From contig JASHRY010000094.1 of NCBI GenBank assembly GCA_030037105.1, positions 1-11,605 of the forward strand: a DNA stretch of 11,605 bases, given 5' to 3'. Shown piece after piece: positions 1 through 7,171 of this stretch. The translations under genes were made by a program, and so were the position numbers. The DNA comes from Xanthobacteraceae bacterium. GTDB taxonomy: Bacteria > Pseudomonadota > Alphaproteobacteria > Rhizobiales > Xanthobacteraceae. Each line of letters starts with the position of its first letter. Within the stretch, counting starts at the first letter, position 1. The notes beneath the pieces were generated by a model, which was not told where the DNA came from, searched no databases, and saw nothing but the letters and a program-made list of their open reading frames with translations.

Positions 1-1430
1 TCGGCGAGCCGCTCATGCAAAGCGTCGGAGAGCCTGTCCTCCACGCCGCGCGTCACCTCTTGCCAATGTTCGGGGTCGGCGAGCCAATCGGGGCGGTTGG
101 CCGCGAAGGTCCAGGTCCTGATATGGGCGATACGCGTCGAGAGCGTATCGATGTCGCCGTCGATGCGGTCGGCTTGCGCGACCTGGCGGGCGAACCAATC
201 GGTGGGAATCGCCCCCTCGCGCATGAGAAAGCTATAGAGCGCGACCACGAGCTCGGCGTGCGTCGCCGGCGCGATCTTGCGGTAATCGGGAACCTGGCAC
301 ACGTCCCACAGCCGCTCGACGTCGGCTCCCGTCCTGGTGAGGGCGCGCACCTCCTCGTCGCGCGCGGCGTGTTCGAGCGCGAGGATGTCCTCGGCGACGG
401 GCGCGCGGGTCAGCACGCTTTCCGAGGGCGCCGCCGCCAGCGTCGCCTGCAAGGCGCCGATCGAGGAAAAGTCGAGATCGGTGTTGCGCCACTGCGCGAT
501 CTTCACCGGCTCGAAAATGTGCGATTCGAGCACCTGGGCCAGTTCGGATTCGAACGGCGGACAGCGTCCGGTGGTGCCGAAGGTGCCGTCGCGGGTGGCG
601 CGCCCGGCGCGGCCGGCGATCTGGGCGAGTTCCGACGGATTGAGCCTGCGGAACTGGTAGCCGTCGAACTTGCGGTCGGAGGCAAATGCGATGTGATCGA
701 CATCGAGATTGAGCCCCATGCCGATGGCGTCGGTCGCCACCAAGTAGTCGACCTCGCCGGATTGATAGAGCGCGACCTGGGCATTGCGCGTGCGCGGCGA
801 CAGCGCGCCGAGCACGACCGCGGCGCCGCCGTGCTGGCGGCGGATCAACTCCGCGATCGCATAAACCTCCTCGGCCGAGAAGGCGACAATGGCCGAGCGC
901 CGCGGCAACCGCGTCAGCTTCTTCTCGCCGGCGAAGCTCAATTGCGACAGCCGCGGGCGGCTCACGATGCTGGCTCCCGGCAAGAGCCGCTCGACGATCG
1001 GCCGCATCGTGGCGGCGCCGAGCACCAGCGTCTCCTCGCGTCCGCGTCGGTGCAACATGCGGTCGGTGAAGACGTGGCCGCGCTCGAAATCGGCGGCAAG
1101 TTGAATTTCGTCCACCGCGAGGAAGGCGACATCGAGGTCGCGCGGCATCGCCTCGACGGTGGCGACCCAGAAGCGGGGATTCGGCGGCTTAACCTTCTCC
1201 TCGCCGGTAATGAGCGCCACTGCGTCGGCGCCAACCCGCTCGACCGCGCGGTTATAGACTTCGCGCGCCAGGAGCCGCAGCGGCAGGCCGATCAGCCCAG
1301 AGGAATGCGCCAGCATCCGCTCGATGGCGAGATGGGTCTTGCCGGTATTGGTCGGACCCAGCACGGCGGTAACGCCGGCGCCGCGGGCGCGCAGATCACC
1401 TTTGGCGGACGGAGAAAAGGAAATCGGCAT
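1..1430 (-). CDS. SUV3-like ATP-dependent RNA helicase, amino-terminal part (gene continues past the left edge)
   Basis: Superfamily 2 helicase resembling mitochondrial SUV3 and the large alphaproteobacterial helicases (MgpS type), expected to unwind RNA or RNA/DNA in the cytoplasm using ATP. Translation from the ATG at 1430 gives 476 codons without a stop. Seen in order: motif I GPTNTGKTH (residues 25-33), motif II DEIQ (107-110, the DExQ form typical of SUV3), motif V around ATDAIGMGLNL (232-242) and motif VI QIAGRAGR (270-277). The RecA-like core is therefore complete and only the C-terminal part is missing; family members are usually about twice this length. I chose the ATG at 1430 because it lies just before motif I, as in relatives, although no good Shine-Dalgarno precedes it. 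The frame stays open further upstream with no better start. The family is certain; the exact substrate is not visible. Confidence 0.93.
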   Translation of the reverse strand, partial: MPISFSPSAKGDLRARGAGVTAVLGPTNTGKTHLAIERMLAHSSGLIGLPLRLLAREVYNRAVERVGADAVALITGEEKVKPPNPRFWVATVEAMPRDLDVAFLAVDEIQLAADFERGHVFTDRMLHRRGREETLVLGAATMRPIVERLLPGASIVSRPRLSQLSFAGEKKLTRLPRRSAIVAFSAEEVYAIAELIRRQHGGAAVVLGALSPRTRNAQVALYQSGEVDYLVATDAIGMGLNLDVDHIAFASDRKFDGYQFRRLNPSELAQIAGRAGRATRDGTFGTTGRCPPFESELAQVLESHIFEPVKIAQWRNTDLDFSSIGALQATLAAAPSESVLTRAPVAEDILALEHAARDEEVRALTRTGADVERLWDVCQVPDYRKIAPATHAELVVALYSFLMREGAIPTDWFARQVAQADRIDGDIDTLSTRIAHIRTWTFAANRPDWLADPEHWQEVTRGVEDRLSDALHERLA

Positions 1431-1501
1431 CGAGAGTCCGAGCTGCCCGCGCCGGCGCAGCGGCTGATCTGTACCACAGATGACGCTGGATAGGGCTGTG
1501 T

Positions 1502-1696
1502 TTAAGATGTGGAACGAGTCTGGAACGAATCACGGCCGAATCGGCGACTCGCGATCTGTTCGAGTTCGTTCACCGCGACATATGGCGTCGAGTCGGAGGT
1601 GCAATACAAGATCGGGGGTATTGCCGCCCATGCAGCCATGAATTTGGAGGCCGATAAGTTAACGGCACGCCCAATCACGATTCTGGTGCGAGTCAA
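1502..1696 (-). CDS. Possible small protein of 64 residues, unknown function
   Basis: Not recognised. The ORF starts with TTG (1696-1694) and ends with TAA at 1504-1502. What makes it more than a random frame is the perfect Shine-Dalgarno AGGAGG (1709-1704 on the minus strand) exactly 7 bases before the TTG. The product has a basic N-terminus (TRTRIVIGR), a weakly hydrophobic middle (FMAAWAAIPPILY) and a polar, Arg/Ser-rich tail (FGRDSFQTRSTS). The middle is too short and too polar for a confident membrane segment. It lies between DUF3108 and the helicase on the same strand, 71 bp before the helicase start, so it could be a leader or coupled ORF. The rare start codon and lower GC argue for caution: the AGGAGG may be chance. 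Confidence 0.27.
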   Translation of the reverse strand: MTRTRIVIGRAVNLSASKFMAAWAAIPPILYCTSDSTPYVAVNELEQIASRRFGRDSFQTRSTS

Positions 1697-1784
1697 GAGG
1701 AAACCTCCTGTGGATTACGGGGAGCATCGTGGCGATGTCGCGGTGGGCCGCGGAGCGCAAAGCCGGGCGCTTTCGGTTTGGCAT

Positions 1785-1803
1785 CGGCGACGCATCGTCG
1801 CCG
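1785..1803 (-). terminator. GC-rich hairpin just after the DUF3108 stop
   Basis: Perfect 8-bp inverted repeat CGGCGACG / CGTCGCCG with a 3-base CAT loop, beginning 15 bases after the DUF3108 stop codon in the direction of transcription. There is no T-run after it on the minus strand, so it is not a canonical intrinsic terminator. It may instead pause RNA polymerase, assist Rho, or protect the 3' end of the mRNA. Confidence 0.4.
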
Positions 1804-1818
1804 CGAAGATCGACGACG

Positions 1819-2691
1819 TCACTCCGTCTTTGCGGCCGTATTGGACCGCGGTGGATACGCCACCGTTACGAATTGCGTCGCCTGCAGCAAGCCGAGACCG
1901 ATCGGCGTCGGGAGGGAAAAGCGGAAAGGCACCAAAACGCGCGTCCCCGCGATCGGGGCAAACCAAATCTCGGCGTCACGCTGCGCGGCGAGATATTTGA
2001 TAGCCCGTCGATCCGGTATGTAGCCGGAAACGGGAGTGAAATACACGGCGCAGACCACGACCGGCCCCTGATAGCCGCGCTCCGCCTTGACCATCTCCAT
2101 GCGCTTGAATTCGTTGTGCAGATCATAACGCATGCGGCCGTCGAACACGGAGACCTTGCGGTTGCAGGCTTGCGGCGAGACCGGATCGCCGTTGCCGGGC
2201 ACCCGATTGAGCGTTGAGGTCATGGGATCGATCACGCCACGACGATCCGCCTCGCTCACCGGGATAAGATCGGGCCGCGGCTGAACCGGGGGGTCGACCA
2301 TGTAGTTTTTGACGTTGCCGTCGGAGAGCGTGATGCGAACATTGCTCACCTTGCGTTTAGTAGCAACGGTCATGGCATAGCTCGTCGGCACCGGTTGTCC
2401 GCTGCGGACGATGCCGTGCGCGGCGCTCGTGCCCCGTCCGCTGGCAAAAATCTGCAGGAGGCCGGTCGTCCTGCCGCTCGCCGCCGCGGTGAACTGGTCG
2501 TTAAAAATCTCAATAACCCAGTTGCCGCGTCCGATCGGAATGCCGGCGAGGGTCACGACATATTCGGCTTCGAGCCGCCCCTGCGCCGCGGCGGCATGGG
2601 TCGAATCGATCGCCAAGGCCGCAATGACGCAAACCGCCGCGAATGCGGCGGTTCCTGCATTGCGAATGAGCCGTTTCGGCAATACCAACAC
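1819..2691 (-). CDS. Secreted DUF3108-family protein
   Basis: Exported protein of about 290 residues that I assign to DUF3108, a family without an established biochemical role. The N-terminus is a clear signal peptide: basic KRLIR (residues 6-10), hydrophobic core about 13-28, and an Ala-rich cleavage zone ending near THAAAA (31-36). No further membrane segments follow, so a periplasmic location is likely. The mature part begins [15 protein letters not shown], followed by beta-strand-rich sequence with the family's typical Gly/aromatic pattern. Two cysteines, C176 and C214, could form a disulfide. The start must be the GTG at 2691 or a nearby TTG, because an in-frame stop lies at 2709-2707; AGGAG sits 11 bases before the GTG. 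It is transcribed away from rpmB and is followed by a hairpin at 1785-1803. Confidence 0.85.
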   Translation of the reverse strand: MLVLPKRLIRNAGTAAFAAVCVIAALAIDSTHAAAAQGRLEAEYVVTLAGIPIGRGNWVIEIFNDQFTAAASGRTTGLLQIFASGRGTSAAHGIVRSGQPVPTSYAMTVATKRKVSNVRITLSDGNVKNYMVDPPVQPRPDLIPVSEADRRGVIDPMTSTLNRVPGNGDPVSPQACNRKVSVFDGRMRYDLHNEFKRMEMVKAERGYQGPVVVCAVYFTPVSGYIPDRRAIKYLAAQRDAEIWFAPIAGTRVLVPFRFSLPTPIGLGLLQATQFVTVAYPPRSNTAAKTE

Positions 2692-2884
2692 GGGAGGGAG
2701 GTCTCCTCAGGCGCGAGGATAGGCTCGACCGCGGCGCGGGCACAACAGGCAAGCATGCCGTCCGGTCCGCTGCGGACGAAGCACAAGCGTCGTGCGATTC
2801 TTGTCGGCGAATGCGTCGTTTCTGTGATTTTGGCGCTCGCCCGGTCGGGGCAGACGGCCTCCGGCCGCGATCGGAGACCTGCGC

Positions 2885-2913
2885 TTGACGCTGTTATGAG
2901 CGCTCATTATAGG
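2885..2913 (+). promoter_or_regulatory. Sigma70-type promoter of rpmB
   Basis: TTGACG (2885-2890), a 17-base spacer, then TATAGG (2908-2913). The -35 matches the housekeeping consensus at five of six positions, the -10 at four of six, and the spacing is optimal. Transcription would start near 2920, leaving a leader of about 60 bases before the rpmB ATG. This is the best promoter match I found in the window and fits a highly expressed ribosomal protein gene. Confidence 0.68.
2896..2907. promoter_or_regulatory. Perfect 12-bp palindrome inside the rpmB promoter spacer (possible operator)
   Basis: ATGAGCGCTCAT is its own reverse complement and fills the spacer right up to the -10 hexamer. A dimeric repressor bound here would block RNA polymerase. 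The regulator is not identifiable from the window. Chance occurrence is possible because the site is short. Confidence 0.38.
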
Positions 2914-2982
2914 TCCGCGACCCTCGCCCGCACGGTCCGTCAATCGGCGCCGGACGCGCGCAAAGCACGAAGGATTGCAATC

Positions 2983-3288
2983 ATGTCGCGGCGTTGCGAG
3001 CTGACCGGGAAGACGCGGCAGATCGGGCACCGGGTGAGCCACTCGAACCGCAAGACCAAACGGCGGTTTCTGCCCAATCTGCTCAACATCACGCTCACCT
3101 CGGAATCGCTGGGCCGCGCGGTGCGTCTGCGGATTTCGGCCAACGCGCTCAAGACCGTCGATCATCGCGGCGGGCTCGACGCCTTCCTTTTGGCGGCCAA
3201 GGACAACGAACTGTCGCCGCGCGCCCTGGACGTCAAGCGCCAAGTCGCCAAGAAGCGCGCGGCAACCGATCATATTGAATCGGTTTGA
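2983..3288 (+). CDS. rpmB: 50S ribosomal protein L28
   Basis: Component of the large ribosomal subunit. The 101-residue product begins [21 protein letters not shown] and continues with [10 protein letters not shown], the signature of alphaproteobacterial L28, and has the usual length for that group. Only one cysteine (C5) is present, so this is a form without a complete zinc-binding cysteine set. The start is supported by AAGGA eight bases upstream of the ATG; the same frame is open for nearly 600 bases before it, but that part is not ribosomal-protein-like. It is transcribed alone from the promoter at 2885-2913, divergent from DUF3108 and convergent with cobT, whose stop lies only 14 bp away. 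The stop codon lies in a tandem decamer (3281-3290, 3291-3300; cggtttgagc / cggtttgcgc). Confidence 0.98.
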   Translation: MSRRCELTGKTRQIGHRVSHSNRKTKRRFLPNLLNITLTSESLGRAVRLRISANALKTVDHRGGLDAFLLAAKDNELSPRALDVKRQVAKKRAATDHIESV

Positions 3289-3319
3289 GCCGGTTTGCGC
3301 TCTTAAGAGTGTAACCGGC
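3289..3319. terminator. Long hairpin shared by the convergent rpmB and cobT 3' ends
   Basis: Left arm GCCGG-T-TTGCGCTCTT and right arm AAGAGTGTAACCGGC pair over 15 positions with one bulged T and two G-U pairs, centred on the palindrome CTCTTAAGAG. It covers the 14-bp gap between the two stop codons and the last codons of cobT. No T-run follows on either strand, so it is best called a candidate bidirectional terminator or transcript-end structure. Confidence 0.45.
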
Positions 3320-5195
3320 GCGGCCGAGCGGGGCGCTGTTCTTGTGCGCCCGAATGCTCCTCGAACAGTTCGGCCAATTTCTCGGTCATGACGCCGCCGA
3401 GCTCCTCGGCATCGACGATGGTGACGGCGCGGCGATAGTAGCGCGTGACGTCGTGGCCGATGCCGATGGCGACCAACTCGACCGGCGAGCGCGTCTCGAT
3501 GTCCTCGATCACCCAGCGCAGGTGACGCTCGAGGTAATTGCCGGGATTGACCGAGAGCGTGGAATCATCGACCGGCGCGCCGTCGGAAATCATCATCAGG
3601 ATTTTGCGCGTCTCGGGACGCCCGAGCAGGCGCTTGTGCGCCCAGTCGAGCGCCTCGCCGTCGATGTTCTCCTTGAGCAGGCCCTCGCGCATCATCAGTC
3701 CGAGGTTCTTGCGCGAGCGTCGCCAGGGCGCGTCCGCCGACTTGTAGACGATGTGGCGTAGGTCGTTGAGACGGCCCGGATTGGCCGGTTTGCCCTGGGC
3801 GAGCCAAGCTTCGCGCGATTGCCCGCCCTTCCAGGCCCGGGTGGTGAAGCCCAGAATTTCCACCTTGACGCCGCAACGTTCCAGCGTCCGCGCCAGAATA
3901 TCGGCGCAGGTCGCCGCCACCGTGATCGGGCGACCGCGCATCGAGCCGGAATTGTCCAGCAGCAACGTCACCACAGTATCGCGGAACTGCGTGTCCTTCT
4001 CGCGCTTGAACGAGAGTGGATGCAAAGGATCGACGATGACGCGCGACAGCCGCGCCGGATCGAGCAGACCCTCTTCGAGGTCGAATTCCCAGGCGCGATT
4101 TTGCTGCGCCAGCAACAGCCGCTGCAAACGGTTGGCGAGCCGCGCCACCACGCCTTGCAGATGCGAAAGCTGCTTGTCGAGATAGCCGCGCAGCCGCTCG
4201 AGTTCTTCCGGCTCGCACAGCTCCTCGGCTCCCACCATCTCGTCGAATTTGGGGGTGAATGGGCGATAGTCCGGACCGCGCGGCTCGTTGCGCGCATAGC
4301 GCGGCTGCCACGGCTCGGCGTCGGCATCGCCCGTCTCGGCATCGTCTGCCATTTCGGCAGCCGGCGCATCCACCGCCTCCGCGGCGGCGTCCGACAAATC
4401 GTCGGCCGAAGTTTCGGCCTCTTCCAGGCTCATGCGCTCGCTGTCGCTGGCATCTGACGCTTCACCGTCCTCTCCGGATTCGTCCTGGCGGCTTTCTTCG
4501 TCGCCCTGCTCGCCCTCTTCGTCGTCGGCGTCGCCGGTTCGATCCTCGCCCATATCCAGGCAATCGAGCAGGTCGTGCACCACGTCGCCGAACCGCCGCT
4601 GGTCGTTGAGCACGCGTTCGAGACGATCGAGATTACGGCCGGCGCGCTCCTCGATCAGCGAGCGCCATAGCTCGACCAGCTTGCGCGCCGGCGTCGGCGG
4701 CAGTTCGCCGGTGAGCCGTTCGCGCACGATCAAGGCGATGGCGTCCTCGATCGGCGCATCGGCGCGGTCGGTGATGTCGTCGTATTTGCCGCGGTGAAAA
4801 CGATCGTCGAGCATGGCGGCCAGATTTTTTTTAACGCCGCCCATGCGGCGCGAGCCGATCGCTTCGATCCGGGCCTGCTCGACGGCTTCGAATACCGCGC
4901 GCGCCTGCTGGCCGCCGGGCACGAGCTTGCGATGCACCGCCGGGTCATGGCAGGCGAGACGCAGGGCGATCGAATCGGAATGGCCGCGCACGATGGCGGC
5001 CTCGTGCTCGTTGAGCCGGCGCGCCGGCTCCGGCAGCCGCGCCTTGGCGCCGGCGAGACCCGGCCGCTCGGCGGCAAAGGTGACTTCGACGTCGTCCCGG
5101 CCGGCGATCGCGCGCAGGCAGACGCCGACGGCGCGCTTGAACGGCTCGGTCGGCGCTTCCTTGGCGGGATTTTTGGGCTTGATGTTGGAAGACAT
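3303..5195 (-). CDS. cobT: Aerobic cobaltochelatase subunit CobT
   Basis: Cytoplasmic subunit that works with CobS and CobN to insert Co(2+) into hydrogenobyrinic acid a,c-diamide, driven by ATP hydrolysis, in the aerobic vitamin B12 pathway. The 630-residue length is normal. The N-terminal domain (about 15-215) carries family-typical sequence such as [10 protein letters not shown] and [16 protein letters not shown]. Residues about 213-295 form a very acidic Asp/Glu/Ser/Ala linker. A coiled-coil-like stretch (about 325-370) leads into a C-terminal von Willebrand A domain (about 405-612) with the metal-ion-dependent adhesion motif DNSGSM (414-419) and [11 protein letters not shown] (534-544). 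The ATG at 5195 gives the expected start MSSNIKPK, although its Shine-Dalgarno (GAGGG, 14 bases away) is poor. It follows cobS by 104 bp and is probably cotranscribed. No cobN is present. Confidence 0.97.
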   Translation of the reverse strand: MSSNIKPKNPAKEAPTEPFKRAVGVCLRAIAGRDDVEVTFAAERPGLAGAKARLPEPARRLNEHEAAIVRGHSDSIALRLACHDPAVHRKLVPGGQQARAVFEAVEQARIEAIGSRRMGGVKKNLAAMLDDRFHRGKYDDITDRADAPIEDAIALIVRERLTGELPPTPARKLVELWRSLIEERAGRNLDRLERVLNDQRRFGDVVHDLLDCLDMGEDRTGDADDEEGEQGDEESRQDESGEDGEASDASDSERMSLEEAETSADDLSDAAAEAVDAPAAEMADDAETGDADAEPWQPRYARNEPRGPDYRPFTPKFDEMVGAEELCEPEELERLRGYLDKQLSHLQGVVARLANRLQRLLLAQQNRAWEFDLEEGLLDPARLSRVIVDPLHPLSFKREKDTQFRDTVVTLLLDNSGSMRGRPITVAATCADILARTLERCGVKVEILGFTTRAWKGGQSREAWLAQGKPANPGRLNDLRHIVYKSADAPWRRSRKNLGLMMREGLLKENIDGEALDWAHKRLLGRPETRKILMMISDGAPVDDSTLSVNPGNYLERHLRWVIEDIETRSPVELVAIGIGHDVTRYYRRAVTIVDAEELGGVMTEKLAELFEEHSGAQEQRPARPRRLHS

Positions 5196-5208
5196 TGGGA
5201 TGTCGATT

Positions 5209-5234
5209 GCCCTCTATCCTAGCTAAGATAGGGC
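5209..5234 (-). promoter_or_regulatory. Inverted repeat in the leader just before cobT
   Basis: Arms GCC-CT-CTATC (5209-5218) and GATAGGGC (5227-5234) enclose a TAGCTA core. The element ends 13 bases before the cobT start and includes the only Shine-Dalgarno-like bases (GAGGG on the minus strand). A folded transcript could limit cobT translation. It is not a recognisable cobalamin riboswitch: there is no B12-box-like conserved core in this 104-bp gap. Confidence 0.3.
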
Positions 5235-5269
5235 ATATCTTCCGTTTTGCATCAACCTACGGACTCATC

Positions 5270-5297
5270 GTCGAGTCCCCGCTTTCGCGGGGGCGAC
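5270..5297. repeat. REP-like palindrome between cobS and cobT
   Basis: Stem CCCCGC / GCGGGG with a TTTC loop (5277-5292), flanked by a second stem GTCG / CGAC (5270-5273 with 5294-5297). It lies 2 bases after the cobS stop codon. Short hairpins with this core (tccccgctttcgcgggg) are, from memory, frequent in alphaproteobacterial intergenic DNA, so I read it as a dispersed REP-type element that may stabilise the cobS 3' end or reduce read-through into cobT. Confidence 0.5.
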
Positions 5298-5299
5298 AA

Positions 5300-6286
5300 T
5301 CATGACAGCGCAACATTCACCGCCGATTCCTGTAATTCCTGCCCGAAGCAGCGCTGATAGAACTCGGCCACCAGCGGCCGCTCAAGCTCGTCGCATTTGT
5401 TGACGAAGGTCAGCCGGAAGCCGAACCCGATGTCGCTGAAGATTTCGGCGTTCTCCGCCCACATGATCACCGTGCGCGGGCTCATGACCGTCGAGATGTC
5501 GCCGTTCATGAAGGCGTTGCGGGTGAGATCGGCCACGCGCACCATCTTCGAGACGATGTCGCGACCCTCGGCGTTGCGATAGTGCTTCGCCTTGGCGAGC
5601 ACGATATCGACCTCGTTGTCGTGGGGCAGATAGTTGAGCGTGGTGACGATCGACCAACGGTCCATCTGGCCCTGGTTGATCTGCTGCGTGCCGTGATAAA
5701 GGCCGGAGGTGTCGCCGAGACCGACGGTGTTGGCGGTCGCGAACAAGCGGAACGACGGATGCGGCTTGATCACCTTGTTCTGGTCGAGGAGCGTCAGCCG
5801 GCCCGACGATTCGAGCACGCGTTGGATCACGAACATCACGTCGGGGCGGCCGGCGTCGTACTCGTCGAAGCAGAGCGCGACGTTGTTCTGCAGCGCCCAG
5901 GGCAGGATGCCGTCGCGGAATTCGGTCACCTGCATGCCGTCGCGGATGACGATGGCGTCCTTGCCGATGAGATCGACGCGACTGATGTGGCTGTCGAGGT
6001 TGACGCGCACGCACGGCCAATTGAGCCGCGCCGCCACCTGCTCGATATGAGTCGACTTGCCGGTGCCGTGATAGCCGGTGACGATGACCCGGCGGTTCTT
6101 GGCGAAGCCGGCGAGGATGGCGAGCGTCGTCGCCTTGTCGAAGCGGTAGTCCGGATCGATTTCGGGCACGTACTCGTCCGGCTCCGAATAGGCCGGCACT
6201 TCCAGGTCGCTGTCGATGCCGAACAACTGGCGGATCGACACTTTCATGTCCGGCAAGCCGGCTTCCATATCTGTCGCGAGACTCAT
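5300..6286 (-). CDS. cobS: Aerobic cobaltochelatase AAA+ ATPase subunit CobS
   Basis: AAA+ motor of the cobaltochelatase. It assembles with CobT into the ring complex that drives cobalt insertion by CobN. The 328 residues match the family's length. Visible motifs are Walker [10 protein letters not shown] (71-79), Walker B ALCFDEYD (137-144) and a sensor-1 region LFATANTVG (181-189). The N-terminus contains the family segment [10 protein letters not shown] (16-25) before the ATPase core. The ATG at 6286 is preceded by a good GGAGG four bases upstream, which fixes the start. The gene lies 112 bp downstream of the J-domain gene on the same strand; I see no strong promoter in that gap, so cotranscription is plausible. 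A REP-like hairpin follows its stop codon, before cobT. Confidence 0.97.
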   Translation of the reverse strand: MSLATDMEAGLPDMKVSIRQLFGIDSDLEVPAYSEPDEYVPEIDPDYRFDKATTLAILAGFAKNRRVIVTGYHGTGKSTHIEQVAARLNWPCVRVNLDSHISRVDLIGKDAIVIRDGMQVTEFRDGILPWALQNNVALCFDEYDAGRPDVMFVIQRVLESSGRLTLLDQNKVIKPHPSFRLFATANTVGLGDTSGLYHGTQQINQGQMDRWSIVTTLNYLPHDNEVDIVLAKAKHYRNAEGRDIVSKMVRVADLTRNAFMNGDISTVMSPRTVIMWAENAEIFSDIGFGFRLTFVNKCDELERPLVAEFYQRCFGQELQESAVNVALS

Positions 6287-6398
6287 TGCACCTCCGTGGC
6301 CTCGGCGAGTCCGAGGCGCGAATCGGCTCTCACCGGCGCTCGGATATCACGCCGAATTTAGCAGACGGACACGAGACTGCGAAAGCCACTGGGCAAGA

Positions 6399-7034
6399 TC
6401 AGCAAAAACCCGCCGATTTCAGGTAATTGTAGGCCTGGATGATCTCCCGCAGCCGCTCCTCGGAGGTACGGTCGCCGCCATTGGCGTCGGGGTGATGCCG
6501 TTTCACCAACACCTTGAACCTGGCTTTGATATCGGCACGTTTGGCATCGGCTTCAAGGCCGAGCACATCGAGCGCCCGGCGTTGCGCATTGAGAGGAACG
6601 CGGCCCTCGGGCAGGCGCCGAGCGCGATCCGACCAACGGCCAGCGGCCTCGCCGAACAGGACGAAGGGATCCTCGGCCGCCCACCCGGTGGCGCGGAAGT
6701 CGCCGGAACCGCGCCGGGCGGCGCGGCGGCCACCGACGCCGCCGATCGAACCCATTTTCCAGGTCGGCCGGTGGCCGGTGACGGCCTCCTTCTGATATCT
6801 TACGATCGCGTCTTCGCTCATCCCGGCGAAAAAATTGTACGAATTGTTGTATTCGCGCACGTGTTCGAGGCAGAAGCGCCAATATTCGCTCGCCCGCAGC
6901 CGGCCCTTCGGCGCCCGGTGGGTCGCCGGCGCGTCGCAGCCCGGCCATTGACAGGCCGGCAGCTCCGCGCGCAGCCGGCGGTCTTTGTCCGGCTTGACAC
7001 GGATCCGATCAAACAGCGGCGAATTCGGACTCAT
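6399..7034 (-). CDS. J-domain (DnaJ-like) co-chaperone with an N-terminal Cys/His cluster
   Basis: Probable DnaK (Hsp70) co-chaperone of 211 residues. The J domain is at the extreme C-terminus (about 152-211), with helix II sequence ADIKARFKVLVKRHHPD, the essential HPD at 181-183, and final helices EERLREIIQAYNYLKSAGF. There is no Gly/Phe region or classical DnaJ zinc finger, so it is not DnaJ itself. The N-terminal part has C28, C33, H39, C55 and H58 in CQWPGCDAPATHR and WRFCLEHVREYN, which could form a small zinc knuckle for client binding. The middle (about 95-140) is Gly/Arg-rich and probably flexible. The start at 7034 matches the family opening (SPLFDRIRVKPD) but has no Shine-Dalgarno; a -10-like CATAAT lies seven bases upstream, suggesting leaderless translation. 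It sits immediately upstream of cobS and is divergent from bolA. Confidence 0.9.
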   Translation of the reverse strand: MSPNSPLFDRIRVKPDKDRRLRAELPACQWPGCDAPATHRAPKGRLRASEYWRFCLEHVREYNNSYNFFAGMSEDAIVRYQKEAVTGHRPTWKMGSIGGVGGRRAARRGSGDFRATGWAAEDPFVLFGEAAGRWSDRARRLPEGRVPLNAQRRALDVLGLEADAKRADIKARFKVLVKRHHPDANGGDRTSEERLREIIQAYNYLKSAGFC

Positions 7035-7041
7035 AGTTACG

Positions 7042-7071
7042 ATTATGCGGGGATAGCGACGGCGCCTTCAA
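7042..7071 (-). promoter_or_regulatory. Candidate promoter giving a leaderless J-domain mRNA
   Basis: On the minus strand: TTGAAG (7071-7066), an 18-base spacer, then CATAAT (7047-7042). The hexamers match consensus at four and five positions. Only seven bases separate the -10 from the ATG at 7034, so transcription would start at or next to the A of the start codon. The absence of a ribosome binding site agrees with this. Confidence 0.4.
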
Positions 7072-7171
7072 GTCTTGACAGAAGACAAAACCGCGTCTGG
7101 CGGCTATTGACGTCAACGCTCCGCCGCAGCCCGGATTTCCCTGACGCTCAATCCCGGTTAAATGGCCCACA

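Larger units (their letters stand above)
1431..1818. other. 388-bp spacer between the DUF3108 gene and the helicase gene
   Basis: No recognisable conserved gene. A 60-base sample (1501-1560) is about half G+C, clearly below the flanking genes. It contains a possible 64-codon minus-strand ORF (1502-1696), two adjacent 11-base direct repeats at 1510-1520 and 1521-1531 (tggaacgagtc / tggaacgaatc), and a strong hairpin at 1785-1803. Several overlapping plus-strand frames are also open here, but none has a good ribosome binding site or recognisable content. The stretch could be a regulatory leader for the helicase gene, a decayed gene, or plain spacer. Confidence 0.5.

Noticed and set aside
15..1493. 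492-codon open frame on the + strand
   Set aside because: It runs antisense to the helicase, which has all helicase motifs. Its translation is low-complexity Arg/Gly/Ala-rich, as expected from the opposite strand of a GC-rich gene.
2395..2982. Long N-terminal extension of rpmB
   Set aside because: The frame happens to be open, but it covers the DUF3108 start and the rpmB promoter, and the L28 sequence begins exactly at the ATG at 2983 with a good Shine-Dalgarno.
5196..5299. Cobalamin riboswitch upstream of cobT
   Set aside because: The gap is too short for the aptamer and shows simple hairpins only, without the B12-box core.
7075..7080. Consensus -35 TTGACA on the + strand upstream of bolA
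   Set aside because: No -10-like hexamer is found 16-19 bases downstream, so I do not call a promoter.
7107..7116. TTGACGTCAA palindrome between the J-domain gene and bolA
   Set aside because: A perfect 10-bp palindrome, but no -10 hexamer lies at a suitable distance on either strand and short palindromes of this kind occur by chance.
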